A stretch of DNA of 64,000 bases from Eutreptiella sp. 'Long Island Sound 2002' (GCA_964036045.1 OZ038381.1:139449657-139513656), one strand, 5' to 3'; positions 9,821 to 21,239 are shown, counted from the stretch's first letter. The notes: generated from the sequence alone by a model not told the origin. Translations and numbers: made by a program.

Positions 9821-10050
9821 TAAGTATTCATGGAAAAACATAGATAAATTCATAGGCTCTACCTTAGGTATGTCAGTGCTCAGTCAACTCAGGAAAAGAT
9901 GTTTTACTTCTGATTGAAAGGGGATTAAGGGGTCCACTCCATATCCTGATTGGGTGTTTGGTTCCATAGGTCAAAATGTGTTCTCACCACTTTTGGCTGG
10001 ACCAATACTACGATAAAAATGCATGGATGCTCAGTGCATCTCTAATACAA

Positions 10051-11361
10051 CTAGAGTATGTCCCAAAGCAATGGAAAAGCACTTTTTCTTACTGTCCCTG
10101 CAGGACGCATCTCATGCTTACTGATCCTAGTAATAGCATTCCTATTTGCATCTATGCCGAGCTGCATCCCTGAAATCCGACTTCCAAGGTTCTCACCTTC
10201 CTCACGGAGTCTTCTGACCTGCTGTTGCAAATCTTGAGCAACCAAAGGCATGGTAGGTTGCAAAGAGGGAGATCTGACTCCTACAGTACCCTTGAGAGTA
10301 TCAAAAGACTTGGAATCAACACCATCCAATTTTCTTCTCATATCCACACATGCAACGCAAATCTTCTCTGAACGTGATGACATCTCATGACCTGAGGTTT
10401 GTACCTTGCTTGATAATTCAGTGAAGGAATGTTGGACCTCTTGAGTGGAAATACTTAATGATTCATGTTTGAATCTAAAACTTTCAAGTCTAGCTTCAGG
10501 TTCCACAATTTTCTTCATGTATGAAGAGAACTTAGCAGTCAGGGTGGCGAAAGGACCTACTCCTTCAGGAACATTGGTGGATTGTATAGTACAACAAGTG
10601 GATTGGAGTTTTTCCATCTGTTCCATTCGCGAGGCTACAGAATCAATAAGAGCACCCTTCATCCTCAATTTCTCAAGGAAATTGGCCTCGAGCTCCACAG
10701 GTTCTTGTCTTCGATGTTGTCGTTCTTGTTTAAGATCTCGTCTTCGCTCCTCTCGCTCTTGCACGAGTTCTCTTTCGAGTTGTCGAATTTTCTCCTCATG
10801 ACTTTGCAAAACCGAATTTGTTGGAGTCAAAAAACTCTCCAATTCTTGTTCGACTTGATGCACTCGGTTGGTGATTGTCTCCATTTGCTTGTCTACATTG
10901 CTTGCTAATTCCTTAAGTCTGTTGTATGATGGCTTCAATGAAGTATGAAACCCCATGAGGACTTGGTGAAATTTCCGAAATTGTTGATCATTTTGTTGAT
11001 GGTTATGATCCACTATTTTCCGGAGGCCTCTCCCTTCGTTGAGCACACCCTTGGCATGGGCTTGAATCTTGATCCGCAATGTAACAAGTGCCCCTCGAAC
11101 TTCCCAAATTGCACCATTCACTTCATGAGCAAACTCCCTAGAGAAATTTACAATGGCGTCAAGGGCCTTGGTCACCTCTTTGACTTGTTGTCCAGGAAGA
11201 TGTTGGTCTCTATTCTGATTAAATTGCAAAATACGGACTTGTTCAACCGGTACACCCAATGGAGTAACATAACGAATTCGTTGGAACTCACGATATTCCC
11301 AACCGCCACCGGTTTCACAGATTTCTTGACCCATGAAAGCATCATCTCTCATATTATCCAC
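10051..11361 (-). pseudogene. Gag-like coiled-coil protein, 3' part, split by LINE A1
   Basis: A 436-residue open frame rich in charged heptads is predicted to be largely coiled coil; the densest part (REERRRDLKQERQHRRQE) is near residues 205-225. No enzyme motif, finger or membrane segment is visible. It resembles in layout the N-terminal part of the gag-like gene at 22804-25679, so I regard it as a retroelement structural protein rather than a cellular gene. Its true 5' end lies at 21402, beyond LINE A1. The first codon used at 11361 is a GTG reached only because the insertion interrupts the gene. Joining the two flanks across one copy of the 17-bp duplication leaves the upstream frame one base out of register, so the gene also carries an indel or was already broken. 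Confidence 0.6.
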
Positions 11362-11379
11362 TGCACTATCTTGATAACT

Positions 11380-11396
11380 GTTGGGGCCCTTGTTGA
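11380..11396. repeat. Target-site duplication of LINE A1, left copy
   Basis: The 17-mer gttggggcccttgttga is repeated exactly at 21240-21256. Sequence outside both copies is low-GC host gag-like DNA and everything between is GC-rich LINE. The last four bases (ttga) could also be counted as part of the heptamer tail. Confidence 0.9.
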
Positions 11397-11431
11397 GGTT
11401 TGAGGTTTGAGGTTTGAGGTTTGAGGTTTGG
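11397..11431 (-). repeat. 3' tail of LINE A1, tandem heptamer
   Basis: On the plus strand ggtttga is repeated four times and followed by a degenerate fifth unit. In the element's own sense this is a (TCAAACC)n tail directly abutting the target-site duplication. Microsatellite tails instead of poly(A) are known in several LINE clades. It resembles a telomere repeat superficially but is internal and short. Confidence 0.85.
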
Positions 11432-14090
11432 TTTTGCGGGTACTAGACGCCTTTCGGCCCTGGGGGGCCACCTGGTCGGGCCAGGTAATATCCTCCCCAC
11501 CGGGTCCTAGTGGGGGGCCCTCCAAGACGCACCTCCTGCCTGGTGGCGGAGTCCCCCGGGTTCACAAGGCTCGGGGCCCCGTCCTTCCCCGGCTTCCCCG
11601 TTTCGCCACTCCCCGGTCAGTGCATCAATTCGCAGCCGTGGCTGCGGGCGCTTACCCACTGCGTCGCCCCCCTAATGCGTGGTCGCCCGGGGCGCCGGCG
11701 CCGACGGGCCCGTGCTACTGGCTTGTCGCCAGTGGGACCCCCTTGGGCTGGCACGGAGGCTGCCTAGCTTAGGGGTCGGGGCGTGGCGCTGTGCGCCACT
11801 ACTGCCTTGGCGGGTGCAGTGCCCCGTCTGTGTGTGCGCGGCGCTCGCGGCCGGTGCGGGGGGTTAGGGCCGGTACCTGGTGTTGTGTCTCTCTCGTTTC
11901 CCCCTTCCCGCCCCGCGTGTTCCGCGCTGCGTGTGGCGGGCCATCCTGTCCGGGTGTCCCTTAGCCTCGCTCGCTGGTACGCCATTCCACGCGGTCTGTG
12001 CGTTCCGCGCGCTCGGTCCGGTTGCCCTTCTGGTAGTCCCCGCGTGCCCTTTACGTGTGTGTGCGCTTGCGCCCCCGCGGCGTCCGCCCCCCCCCCCCTT
12101 CTGGGTGGTGTGGCGTGCGCACCCCGCGCGGTCCCGGCACTGGGCGCTGGTATGGCCGTTCCACGTGGTCCGTGCCCCTCCGCGTCTCCTGCCCCGGTCC
12201 CTTGCTCCGTGTGGCGTGCTTGTGGGGGGGCGGTCCGGTCCCGGTTCCCCCCTACTTGGCTTGGGGTTGTGGAGGGTGGCGGTAGGGCGTCCCCGGGGGG
12301 GGTGCCGTCTACTGTTGCAAGGGGCGTCTGGGGTCAGGCGCTCCCCCTCCCCTGACTGCCCGCCCACTAGGCAGGCTGTTGGCTATCCACGTGTTGTGGG
12401 TGCGGGCGTGCGGGTGTGGGGGCCCTTCTCTGTCCCCTCAGCCTGCACGCCCTTCGGGGGCTGCGCGCCGCGGGGCGGGTCCGTGGCGTTCGTGTGCCGG
12501 GGGGCGGGCTGGGGGGGGGGGGGGGGGGCGTGCGCCGTACCCCCCGTTTGTGCGGCCGGGGGGGCCTGTAGGGCGGGGGGTCGCTCTGCCTCGTTCCGTC
12601 CCTCTGCCTTCCCTGGGCAGGCAACAAAGCGGGTGTCATTGGTGTCGTGCTGCCCATTGGGGCGTGGCCCCCCATACCACTCCGGTTCTTCTCTGGGCGC
12701 GATTTGTGCGGCATCCTGGCGCGTTGGCGCTGGCTTGCTTGTTCTCCGCGGCCCATGTGGGGGCCGGCGGCTGGGGCTGGGGGGCGGGTTGCGCTCCGGC
12801 TCCTCTCTCGGGCGGGGGGGGGGGGGGGGGGGCATCCCCCCTGCCTCGGGGGGTGGGGGCTGGGGCCCCGGCGGCCTGCGGGCCGGTGGGGGGGGGGGGG
12901 GGGGGGGTCGCGCCGCAGCCTCCATGCTCCCCTTCTGGTTGGCGGCCTGCGGTACTCAGTCCTGGCCCCCCTCGTGTTGTTGGCGCACTCCCCTCCGGCG
13001 TGTGCGTGCGGTCGGGGTCGCGGTGCCGCCCTGGGGTGGGGGGGGGTGAGGGGCGGCCCGTGGACCGCTCCCCTGGGGGCCCCTGCAGACCTGAACCCCC
13101 CCTCTGCCCTCCCTGAGTGGGCTCGGTCACGGGAGGGTCATGTAGGGCGCGGCCTACTTACTGTTCTGGTGCGCCGCCGTGCGCCGCCCCCAAGCTTGGT
13201 GCGCGCGTTGCTCCGGCACGCTGGTGTGGGCTCGCCCTGCGGCCGCGACCCCCGCGAGAGCAGGCGGATGGGGGCGCTGGGGCGCGCGGTGTGCAGGTCC
13301 AGCCGCATTCCCCCCCCCCGCGTCGCGGTCCCTTCTGGGGGGGGGGGGGGCGGAGGGCCGCTCCTGTGGCTCCCAAGCTGGGGGGGGGGAGCCGGGGGGG
13401 AGGGGTGGGGGGGCCGCCCCCCCGCCCCCCCGCCCCGTCGGGCGTCGGCCTGCAATCCGCTGTCTCCGGCGTGCCCCCCCGGGGTATACTCGTGCCGTGG
13501 GGGTTCTACGGGCGGCTGCGGGCGTCGGGTGCGGGCCGGTCGGCCGCCGATGGGCCAGTGCGGCGCGGGGGGGGGGGAGGGGTCGGGGGGGGGGGAACCT
13601 CCCCGCGCTGGTTCGCGCCCCCGTCTTCCCCGGGCCGGCCTCTGATAGGGCCGCTCTGTTTGCGCCATCCTGGGCGCCGCCAGTCCGCCGTCGGCCGGCA
13701 GCGGGCGCGGCGTGTGGGCGCCTGCCTCGGCCGTGGTGCCCCCGCACCCCGGGTGCAGCAGCCTCTTCTGGGGGGGTGCGGGGCCGCCGTTTCGTGCCTC
13801 CGTGCGCTCATGGGCCTGAGTGGGAGGGGGGGGGGAGTGGGGGGGGGCCTCTGGTCCCCTGGCGCCTCCTCCTGACGGCCGGAGGGGGGGCGGCATGGCG
13901 GTCCCGGCCCCGGGGGCCAGCCATCGGCTGGGGGGTCGCAACCTTCCCCCGCCCCCCTCTACGTAGAGCCGGACCCTCGTGCAGGCCTTCGCTGGGGTCC
14001 CTCATCCTCCCTGCCGTCGTCGCGCGGCGCTGGCCGGCCGGGGGCAGCCGTGAGGGTTGGCGGTCAGCGGTTAGCGGGCTGCGGGGCAGC
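11432..14090 (-). other. LINE A1 3' region with long C-runs in the transcript strand
   Basis: Extremely GC-rich, with many plus-strand G-runs, including about 17-20 G at each of about 12508-12528, 12818-12832 and 12890-12907, and long runs near 13335-13400 and 13567-13590. In the sense strand these are C-runs, able to form i-motifs, while the antisense strand could form G-quadruplexes. The long open frames found here on both strands are low-complexity and overlap, so I call none coding. It also holds a single relative of the 51-55 kb monomer pair (about 12000-12600). It is best regarded as a very long 3' UTR. Confidence 0.6.
12280..12460 (-). repeat. Single-copy relative of the 210-bp array monomers
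   Basis: The minus strand reads the end of an A-type monomer (with gtgggcgggcagtc) running into the start of a B-type monomer (agcgcctgacc, then cagacgcccc). This is the same junction that recurs every 420 bp at 51303-55150. Similarity fades on both sides over about 12.0-12.6 kb. Orientation is sense relative to A1, as the array is sense relative to A2. Confidence 0.75.
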
Positions 14091-14093
14091 AGG

Positions 14094-16129
14094 TTACCCC
14101 CCTCGCTCGTTGTCTCCGCCCTCCCTCCCGTGGGAGGCGGCGCGTGGTCCTGCGTCACGCCGTACTGTGGGGGGGGGGCGTGGGTTGCCCCCCCCCCCCA
14201 CTTTCTCGCGTCCGCCGTCTGGGCCGTCACCTGCGCCGCCGCTTGTGTGGGGGCTGGGGCTGTGGCGGCGGCGGGTTGCGCCGGCGGTAACAAGGTGGGC
14301 GAGGGCGCTGCGCAAGGCCCGGGGGAGCCAGTTGTTGGCGTCCGCATCTGTGATGCGGAGCACGGGTCCCCCTTCCAGAAAGGCCGGCCACGTCGGCTCC
14401 CTGTCGGGCCACGCCGCCCAGATCACTGACCTGAGGACCCTCTCATGGTCCTCTGGGGCTGCCCACCCCCCCGGGGGTACCTCTCGGTTTCCTCTGTCCC
14501 TCCGGAAGGGAACAGCATCAAAATGCCGGTTCCGCATCCCCCTGGTGGTCCCCTGGTTGGCCCAGCACAACCACCCGTACACCTCCCGGACCAGGGGGAG
14601 GGCCTCCTCCCCCAGAGGGTCCGGGACCGTGCCCCAGGCCCGGTCCGGGGGCCGGGCCACCTCTGCCCCTCGCGCTGGCTCCCCCTGCTGCCCCTGTGCC
14701 TGCGGCGCCGATGCCGCGCCCCGCCCCCCCCCCCGCCGAGGCCATCCGCGCCGGCTCCGCTCTCGGCACGGGGGGGGCTGGCTGGTGCTGGGGTCGTGTG
14801 GGTTGGGGGGGGACGAGCTCGCCGGCGTCAGGGTTGATGTTGTAGAATTGGTGGTGGCGGTGGTGGTTGTGGTGGGTGTGGTGCGCCGGCATCTGTTGGA
14901 TGCTGGGGGGGATGCACCTCACCGGCTGCACATCCGGCTGCGGGGGCGCTCCGCTCCCCGCCCCCCTCTCTTTGGCCCGCCCTCGCCCCCAGGCTCCCAT
15001 GCCCCGTCCCGCCTGTCCCTCGGGGCCCGTGGCGCCCTTGCCCTTGCCCTTGGGCCCCTTTCCGGCCCCCTGCCCGTGCCGCAGGTCCCGCACCCTGTCC
15101 CCCACGCCCTGGCCCGCCCGCTCGCCCACCGTCCCTCGCCCCGCTCCCTGCACCTGGGCGCCCTGCCCACGCCGCTGCGCGCCCTTTCCGTGCCCTGGTC
15201 CCTTCCCGGCCCCCTGCCCTGAGTCGCGCCGTCCGCTGCCTGTGCTCCGTCCCCCTCCGCTGCTGCGCCCTTGCTCCCTGCCGCGCCTGCCCTGGCCTGC
15301 TCTTTGCGCGCGCTCCTGCGCACTCCCCCTGTCGCCTCCTGTCCCCCGCTCCGCGCTCCCGTGGCTGGCACGCAGCTCTGCCTGCACGCGGTCCCCTCCT
15401 TCCTGGATCACGCGCCGGGCGTCCCGCTGTCTTTGCAGCTGCGGCAGCGTGACGCCCGGAGGCGAGCGCTCGGGCGCCGGGGGGCGGACGTGCAGCGCCC
15501 GCCCCGGGGGGAAGGGCTTGGGGGGGAACGGCTTGGGGGGACTGGTGTGGATGTCGGTGGGGTTGGCGTGGGCGCGGTACTTCGCGCTCTCCCTGCCCAC
15601 TGCTGCTGCTGCGCCGGCCGCCGGCAAGGCGCCCGTGGCCCGTGCGGGGTTGTTTCCCCTGCTTTCGCGGCCTGCTGGGGGTCGCGGCGTGGCCGGCCGA
15701 GGCGGTGGCACGGCTTGCCGGGGCCGCGGTCGCAACCCCTCGCGCGCCCTCCCCGCTCTCTTCTGCGGCTGCGGCAACCCCCGGCGATGCGCCCGGTTCC
15801 TGCGCCGGGGCTACCCCCCGTGTCGGCGGCGTGCCGGGGGCCGCGGTCGGGGCCGCGGCGTGGCTCGCTGGGGCTGCGGTCTCCGCTTCCTGCGCGTCTG
15901 GGGCCCCCTCCCGGGGCGGGGCGGCAGGGCTTGCTGCTTGTGCGGCGGGGGCGGTCACCTCGGCTGGCTCAGGCTCCTGGGCTGGCGGCGGCGGCCCGAC
16001 CAGCACCGCCGCCTCCGCCAGCCTCCGCTCCTCGCGCTCCGCGGAGGTTTCCCCCGTCCACTCCGGGGAGACGGGGGAGCGGGAGCGGGACCGGCGGTGG
16101 TGGCGGGTCGTCCCGCTGGGGGGAGCCAT
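14094..16129 (-). pseudogene. LINE A1 downstream ORF with SR-, Ala/Pro- and Arg/Gly-rich regions
   Basis: A frame starting at 16129 (MAPPSGTTRHHRRSRSRSP) shows an SR-rich start and an Ala/Pro-rich stretch. Reading then seems to move to other minus-strand frames around 15.4-15.8 kb, where a long Gly/Arg/Gln-rich region (many GRG, GQG and GKG units) follows. A His-rich patch lies near 14.86-14.88 kb. The last part (14094-14660) has a more globular look with Trp-rich segments. No catalytic motif is visible. Arg/Gly-rich tails are typical of LINE nucleic-acid chaperones, so an RNP role is plausible but inferred. Frame changes indicate decay. Confidence 0.4.
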
Positions 16130-17200
16130 CGGAGTCTGCCATCACTGTTATCTTGGTAGGCATGCGTGGTGGCAGGCGCGCCCTTCCCACTACCTCCTGG
16201 TGCATCAGTGGCGTGCTGTTGGCAGTGCCGTGCGGTGCTCTGCGGGGGGGAGGGGGGGAGGGGGTGGGGGCAAGCTGTGGCGTCAGCCCTGCACGGGCGG
16301 GGGCCGGCGGCCATCGATCGGCATTGGGAGGGGAGGCGGGGTACGGGTGCTGCCCCATAGATGTGGGTCGCAGTGATCCCCAGGACCCGCTCCGGGTCCC
16401 CGCGGGTCGCGACGAGGAGGAGGGGCAGGGGGGTGCCAGGGCACTCTTGCCAGAGGACCTGCCCCCTATGGTGGGCACCCATGGTCCTGGAGAGGGGGGG
16501 GGACAGGTCTGGGTTGGCCCAGCCGCGCGGCGCGTGCGTCGCCGGCGGGAGGGCGGGGCACCAAGTGGGTTCCCTGGGGAGCGCCTCGCACACGCATACA
16601 ATGGCGTACAGGGGTACCGTGGTACACCAGGTTGGTCGGCCGCGGGCGGGCGGGCGCCTTGTCAGCGCCTTTCAAGAACACCGTGATCTCGCCCACCTCC
16701 AGGTCCTCGTCTGGTGGGTGTAGAAGGTGGAGCGCCGCATCCAGCTCGGACACTCCCCCCGGGTATGTGGCCCGCACCTGGTTCAGGTACGGGGCCGCGT
16801 CCCCGGGGTAGCGCGTCCTGAGGGCGTGCAGCAGGGCTTGGGCACTGCTGCGGAAGGACATGACGAACCCCGCCCCCGTCAGCTGCAGGGTATCCCCCAT
16901 GGACAGGGGCCGGCCCGATCGGTTGGACTCATGCCACTCCATCCAGTGCCCGTAGAGGGCCGCCTCTGGGCTGATGAGCCCCGGCCGGACAGTGTTCACG
17001 ATCCGGTGCATCGCCGGGAGCAGCGTACGGGCCCCTGCTCCGTTCAGGGCGCGGACGGCCGGGAGGGCCGTCTCGTTGAGAAAAGCCCTCACACTGCCCG
17101 TCAGGTCACGCCGTGCGGCAGCGTGCGCCTCGTGCGCCTCTGCCACCGGGTCCGCCACCAGGCTGCGGACCGCCGCCTCCTGCGCTTTGCGGCGTGGCAT
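15955..17200 (-). pseudogene. LINE A1 ORF immediately downstream of the RT ORF, function unknown
   Basis: ATG at 17200 (MPRRKAQEAAVRS) lies 40 nt after the stop of the RT-containing frame at 17240. About 190 residues look globular and helical (for example GDTLQLTGAGFVMSFRS near the middle). A frameshift near 16600 then moves the reading to the frame open through 15955, which continues with Cys/Trp-containing sequence. The position matches the B-family downstream ORF at 50686 and 35.4 kb, and a short central segment may be related to it (helical stretch before a Pro-rich linker), but the match is weak by eye. No known family recognised. Confidence 0.45.
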
Positions 17201-17239
17201 GGTACTGCGGGCTCTGCAAAGGGCGGTGGCGGGTGGGGG

Positions 17240-18560
17240 TCAGGGCGCGAACACGTGCGACAGGTGCACAACGGATGGGGGGTCCCGCAGATGCACGTGG
17301 ATCCACAGAAGGGCAGCGCCCGCGGGGCCCGCGCGCTCGTGTGAGGGGGCGTGTGCCCCCTCGATGCGCCGCTGCAGAGCCTCCTCCTCTGTGCGCCTGC
17401 GCGGGTCTGCGGGAGGTTCGGGCCAGGGGCACGCGGCGGCTCGGGCGCACCGCGCGCACCTGTTGGCGCCTGTCGACGCTGCGGAGGACACCGTGTCACA
17501 TTCCCCGCAGACCTGGCAGGTGTGTTGGTGGTGGGAGGGCGGCGACCAAGGGTCGAGATGGCGGAGCCAGAGGTCGTCCCACCTCTGTCGGAGGGGGTCC
17601 GGGATCTCCAGCAGGCAGGCGCGGACGCGGCGCCGGTAGTCCCTGCCGAGCGTCTTCCGCTGGACCTCCCGCCACGTGTCGTCGGGGAGAATCCCGTGGT
17701 CGTGGAAGGCGGCGATGAGGTCGTCCCACGCTGGGCGGGGGTGCCCCTGGGGAGGGGTTGCCGTGTACACGTGGCGCCTGGTGAGGTGGGGCGTTAGCGC
17801 ATCCCATTGGCACCCGTTCTCGGCGTCTCGGTGGAGGAGGGCCAGCAGGGTGCCATCCGCGACTGCCTCCCATCCCACTCGCAGCCCTTCGCAGGCGTCC
17901 AGCTCCTGGCGCAGCGCGGCTGTAATGTCGGTGGGGAGCATGAGGAGATATGGGCCCCTGGGTGTCGCTCAGCCAGGACAGGGCGTCGTCGTATACCGGC
18001 CCCCCAGCTTTGAAGTGCGCCAAGGCGAGCTGGGCGGCCCCGTCCTCTGGGGGGTGCCACCGGACGGTGGCCGCAGCGTGTCCCCATTTGCGTATCTCCG
18101 TAGCCCGGAGTACGTTGGCGGCGTGAAGGACGATGCGGGGGGGGACAGGTGTCCTGACGAGTGAGGACACGTCCCCGGTCCATCCTGTTTGCGGCCCCGG
18201 GGCCGCTTGCAGCCTTTCCCCCGTCGCCGCGTCCCACGGCCGGTCAGGTCCCGCCCCGCGGATCACGGTGGGTCTCGGCCGGGTGTCGGGCCCCCATCCC
18301 TCGAGCGGGATGGCGGCGTATCGTTGCGCAGGGGTCTCCGGGGCGCGCGTGGCGGCGCACCACCGGCTCCACTCGCGCGCCCATTCCACACCCACGATGC
18401 GCTCCTCCCACGCGGTCATGGAGCCGCGCCCGATGATCCACGGCGGAAAGAGGGCGTCCTGTAGGTGCTTCGAGAGCCCCCCCGGCAGGTCCTGGTACGG
18501 GTGGGGGCCCTCTTGGGGCGGGCACTCCAGAGTGCCCTTCCCGACACGGAGGGAGGCTAC
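17240..18560 (-). pseudogene. LINE A1 ORF2 C-terminal region with Cys cluster
   Basis: Two overlapping minus frames (17496-18419 and 17240-17941) together give a continuous helical, Trp-rich sequence; a frameshift near 17950 joins them. Close to the end are CQVCGEC (about 17500-17520) and RCARCARAAAC (about 17435-17465), a likely zinc-binding cluster. The frame stops at 17240. This follows the RNase H-like and CCHC region without a clear gap, so I read it as the end of a very long ORF2. The equivalent part of A2 lies beyond the window. Confidence 0.5.
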
Positions 18561-18643
18561 GAAGTCCTTGTCAGGGCGCGGGGGAGGGGGAGGGTGGTCG
18601 CCCTCCGCCGCAGTGAGCCATCAGTGTGCCCGGGCCGCCGCGC

Positions 18644-20693
18644 TTAGGGGCTTGCGGAGGAGTTGCTCCAGCCGGTGGTTGCGAAGCTCCCATGCGAAGC
18701 TTCCCAGCCGGAGCATGTGGTGGAGGAAATCGTCCACAGAGGTCCCTCCTGGCGGGTCGTAGCGGGCCGTGAGTGGGCGCACCCCACGTGCATGTGCACC
18801 GGGGTCTCCTCCGGGACGCCGCATAGGAGGCACGGTTGTGGGACGACGGCGACGCCGGAGAGCCGCTCCTTACGGACGCGGAGCCTGCGCTGCACCGGCG
18901 TGTGGCCGTCTCGGGCTCGCAGCGCCCGGCGGTTGGTGGCGGTCGCGCCGAGGTCCCAGGCGTGGACATAGGCTGTGGCGTGGACTGCGCCCAAAAGTGT
19001 GTGTCCCCGGTGCTTCAGCGCATGGTCTGTCTGCGCCCGCTGCGCGACCTCACCGAGCGCCCGCATCGTTGGGGGCTGTAGATCGAGGTGGCCGTCACGG
19101 CCGGCGACAATGAGTTGGGCGTGGCCAGGGTCCGGGGGCGTGTTCTGCAGGACGGTGTCCTGGGACGCCGCTGAGTCCGCCTTGTGCAGCAGGGCGTCAC
19201 TGTGGTGCGAGGTGGCTCGGACGTACCAGAACGGGTGCCCGGCGTGTTGCCCTCGCGCGCACAGGCCGTCCCGGAGCCACCGCAGGGGCATCTGGTTGAC
19301 CACCTTCGCTGCGCCCGCGGGGACCCCCGTGGTCTGCTCGCGATCTGCGTGTCGCAGGAGGTGGAGGATGACTTCGGCGTCCACCGTGTGGACCCATGGC
19401 CGGTGGGCTCCGTATTGTAGGGGGAGGGAGGCGGGACCCCCCCCCCCGTCGGGCACCGTGCCCGATTTGGCCACAGCCCACGTGCGTGTGAGGTCGGCGG
19501 CGAGAGCGACGCTGGTGGCGCGTTTGCAGGGCCCGCCCCCAGACGCGTCGGAAGAGGTGTGGCCCCAGGCCTCCGGGATCCAGTAGTACCCGGTGGGGCT
19601 GAACCAGGCCGCGTTGAGGTCGGCGGAGTGCCACCGGACGTCGGGGGGGCTGGGGGTCAGTTGGTCCACGCTCAGCGCCCTGGTGTCGCCGGGGCTGATC
19701 GCGGGGTGGTTGTGCAGCCGGATCGTGCTTGCCCAGGACCCAAGTGCCGTCACATGTTCCTTGAGCCACGCCGGGCCTCCGCGCTGGTGCACCACCAGGT
19801 GTCCCGTGTCCTCCGGCTGGTCCTCCAGTGCGTGCACTGCCATGTGTGGGTCGTGCAGCACCCCCGGAGGTACCAGCAGGGCGGTGCCACGGGGGAGCCC
19901 ACGGGGTTTGGGCTGGCCTGCCCCCACCTGCACTATTACCCACTCGGCCCGGAGCTGCGCTTGCCCCGCCGCTTGGGTGCATTGGTCGTCCGTGGTCACC
20001 AACCACAACGGTGTCGGCGCGTGGGGCCGGGGGCGCAGGGGCTCGGGCCATGCCACATCCGCGTTAGGCTCTTGGTGCTCGCTTTCCGCGAGTATGTCGC
20101 GGAGGATGTACATGAGGGCTGCCGGCGGGTGGTACGCCGCCCCCCGTGTGAGGGGGGGATAGGCCGCCCCGGCGGCGGTAGCCCCCGACGTGGAGGTGCA
20201 GGCCGTCTGGGGTCACCCGTGGGCCGGTGTGGGCGTCCTGCTTAGCCCTCGTGGGGTGGACGAGTCTCAGGCGGGGGTCCCGCGTGCCGGTGGTGTGGAA
20301 GAGGTGGACCAAGGCGTCGCGCCACCCAGGGTGGTTGGTGGGCTCCTGCTCACGGCGGCAATAGTGGAGGTGTTCATCGGCGCATTGGTTGAGGCATTCC
20401 CGCACTGCCGTCGGCCACGGGTCGTCGTTGTCGGGGAAGGGGTGGCGTGGCCCGTGGTGCCCATGCCACGGCGTTGTGTGCGGCACCGTCGGGCGGCACG
20501 TGTCGCGGTGTCGCAGCTTGGCGGTGCGCAGCGTGACGATGTTGCCCGGCGGGGACTGTAGTTCGACATGGGCCGCCCTGGGGCACGCGATCGGGCTGTA
20601 CAGCCACACTCCGAGGGCGGCCAGGGCCCGGGGTATGCGGTACAACCAGTCACCCCCCGCTGGAGTTGCGAATTTCGGGACGGGGTAGTGCAC
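18644..20693 (-). pseudogene. LINE A1 ORF2: linker, RNase H-like domain and zinc knuckle
   Basis: Nearly residue-for-residue like A2 61925-63850 (shared landmarks: FATxAGGDW, TPWHGHHGPRHPFPDND, YYWIPEAWG). The frame shifts near 20100 between the 20064-20693 and 18644-20113 segments. TVDAEVILHLLRH (19345-19390) and a later VRATSHHS...HKAD pattern resemble the second half of RNase H (Asp, His, Asp). The first acidic residues are less certain. CLLCGVPEETPVHMHVGC (18780-18834) is the C-x2-C...H...C knuckle common at LINE ORF2 C-termini. The domain would degrade RNA in the hybrid and help bind the template. Confidence 0.65.
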
Positions 20694-20705
20694 CTCAGGA
20701 CATAT

Positions 20706-21239
20706 TCAGTGCGCGCTGGCTATTTCTCGGAACATCTTGGTGACCTTGGCGCGCACAGAGGTTGAGCGGTGGTGGACGAGTGTATCCATGAGGGCCACCG
20801 CTGCCTGCTGGCACCGCTTTGGCACTTGGGTGAGCCCCAGGGTCCGTTCATCCTGCAGGCTGTCCCGCAAGGCGTCGAAGGCGTACCGCGCCCTGTCCTT
20901 CACGACCTGGACCGTGATGTGGTCCAGGTGGCGTGCAGTGTCGGAGTCGTCGGCGATGAAAGGGGCGACGTACTGTGTCACCCCCCCGAGGATCGCCAGG
21001 ATGACGTCCTGCACCACTTTCGGTAGCGCGAGGGTGTTGAGGCACCAGTGGTGCACCGCCGCCAGGCGTAGCCAGTGCTTGCGCTGCAGGGAGAACTCCC
21101 CGTCCGGCTGCAGCTGGAGTCCCAGGTAGGGGACGCAGTCCGCCGCTGGTACCCAGTGCCACGGGCTTTCCAGGTGGGGACAGAGGCGCAGTTGCAGGCC
21201 CGGAACCCCCTCCGTGGTGGCCATGGCGCACTTGCGGGG
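20706..21239 (-). pseudogene. LINE A1 ORF2: reverse transcriptase thumb (5' end of the copy)
   Basis: Begins at the truncation point and aligns closely with A2 61378-61915 (MATTEGVPGLQLRLCPHL, then VPYLGLQLQ, then HHRSTSVRA). The active-site motifs of RT are upstream of the truncation and absent. The frame ends with TGA at 20706; A2 has GGA at the aligned codon, so this stop is a private mutation of A1. Conversely A1 keeps TGG and CGA where A2 has TGA. Confidence 0.75.

Larger units (their letters stand above)
9279..10050. other. Low-GC intergenic stretch between the Ty3/gypsy element and the gag-like coiled-coil gene
   Basis: No supported gene. It contains several scattered copies of ctcaggat-like words, an exact 19-bp tandem duplication (9705-9742) and a tRNA-like short repeat (9748-9820, minus). 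If the Ty3/gypsy 5' LTR exists it should overlap the right part of this stretch, but no matching 3' copy was found in the first 1.7 kb. Confidence 0.5.
11397..21239 (-). mobile_element. LINE A1: 5'-truncated non-LTR retrotransposon, 9.84 kb
   Basis: A single insertion is shown by the exact 17-bp flanking duplication, the tandem heptamer tail at the 3' (left) end, and a 5' end that starts abruptly inside the reverse transcriptase thumb. The start corresponds to about 61378 in A2. In transcript order it contains the RT thumb, a conserved linker, an RNase H-like domain, a CCHC-type knuckle, a long C-terminal region with another Cys cluster, a downstream ORF, an Arg/Gly-rich ORF, a C-rich 3' region and the tail. 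Although truncated it is still longer than most complete LINEs. Stops and frameshifts interrupt the coding parts, so it is a dead copy. Confidence 0.88.

Noticed and set aside
1-10050. LTR pair of the Ty3/gypsy element
   Set aside because: I compared the region after pol with the region before gag by eye and found no shared block; a self-alignment would be needed to settle it.
11393-11431. Telomeric repeat
   Set aside because: The TTTGAGG-like heptamers are few, internal and exactly at the LINE 3' border next to the target-site duplication, so they are an element tail.
11432-16700. Many long Pro/Arg/Gly frames on the plus strand
   Set aside because: They are antisense to LINE A1, low-complexity, and result from very high GC content.
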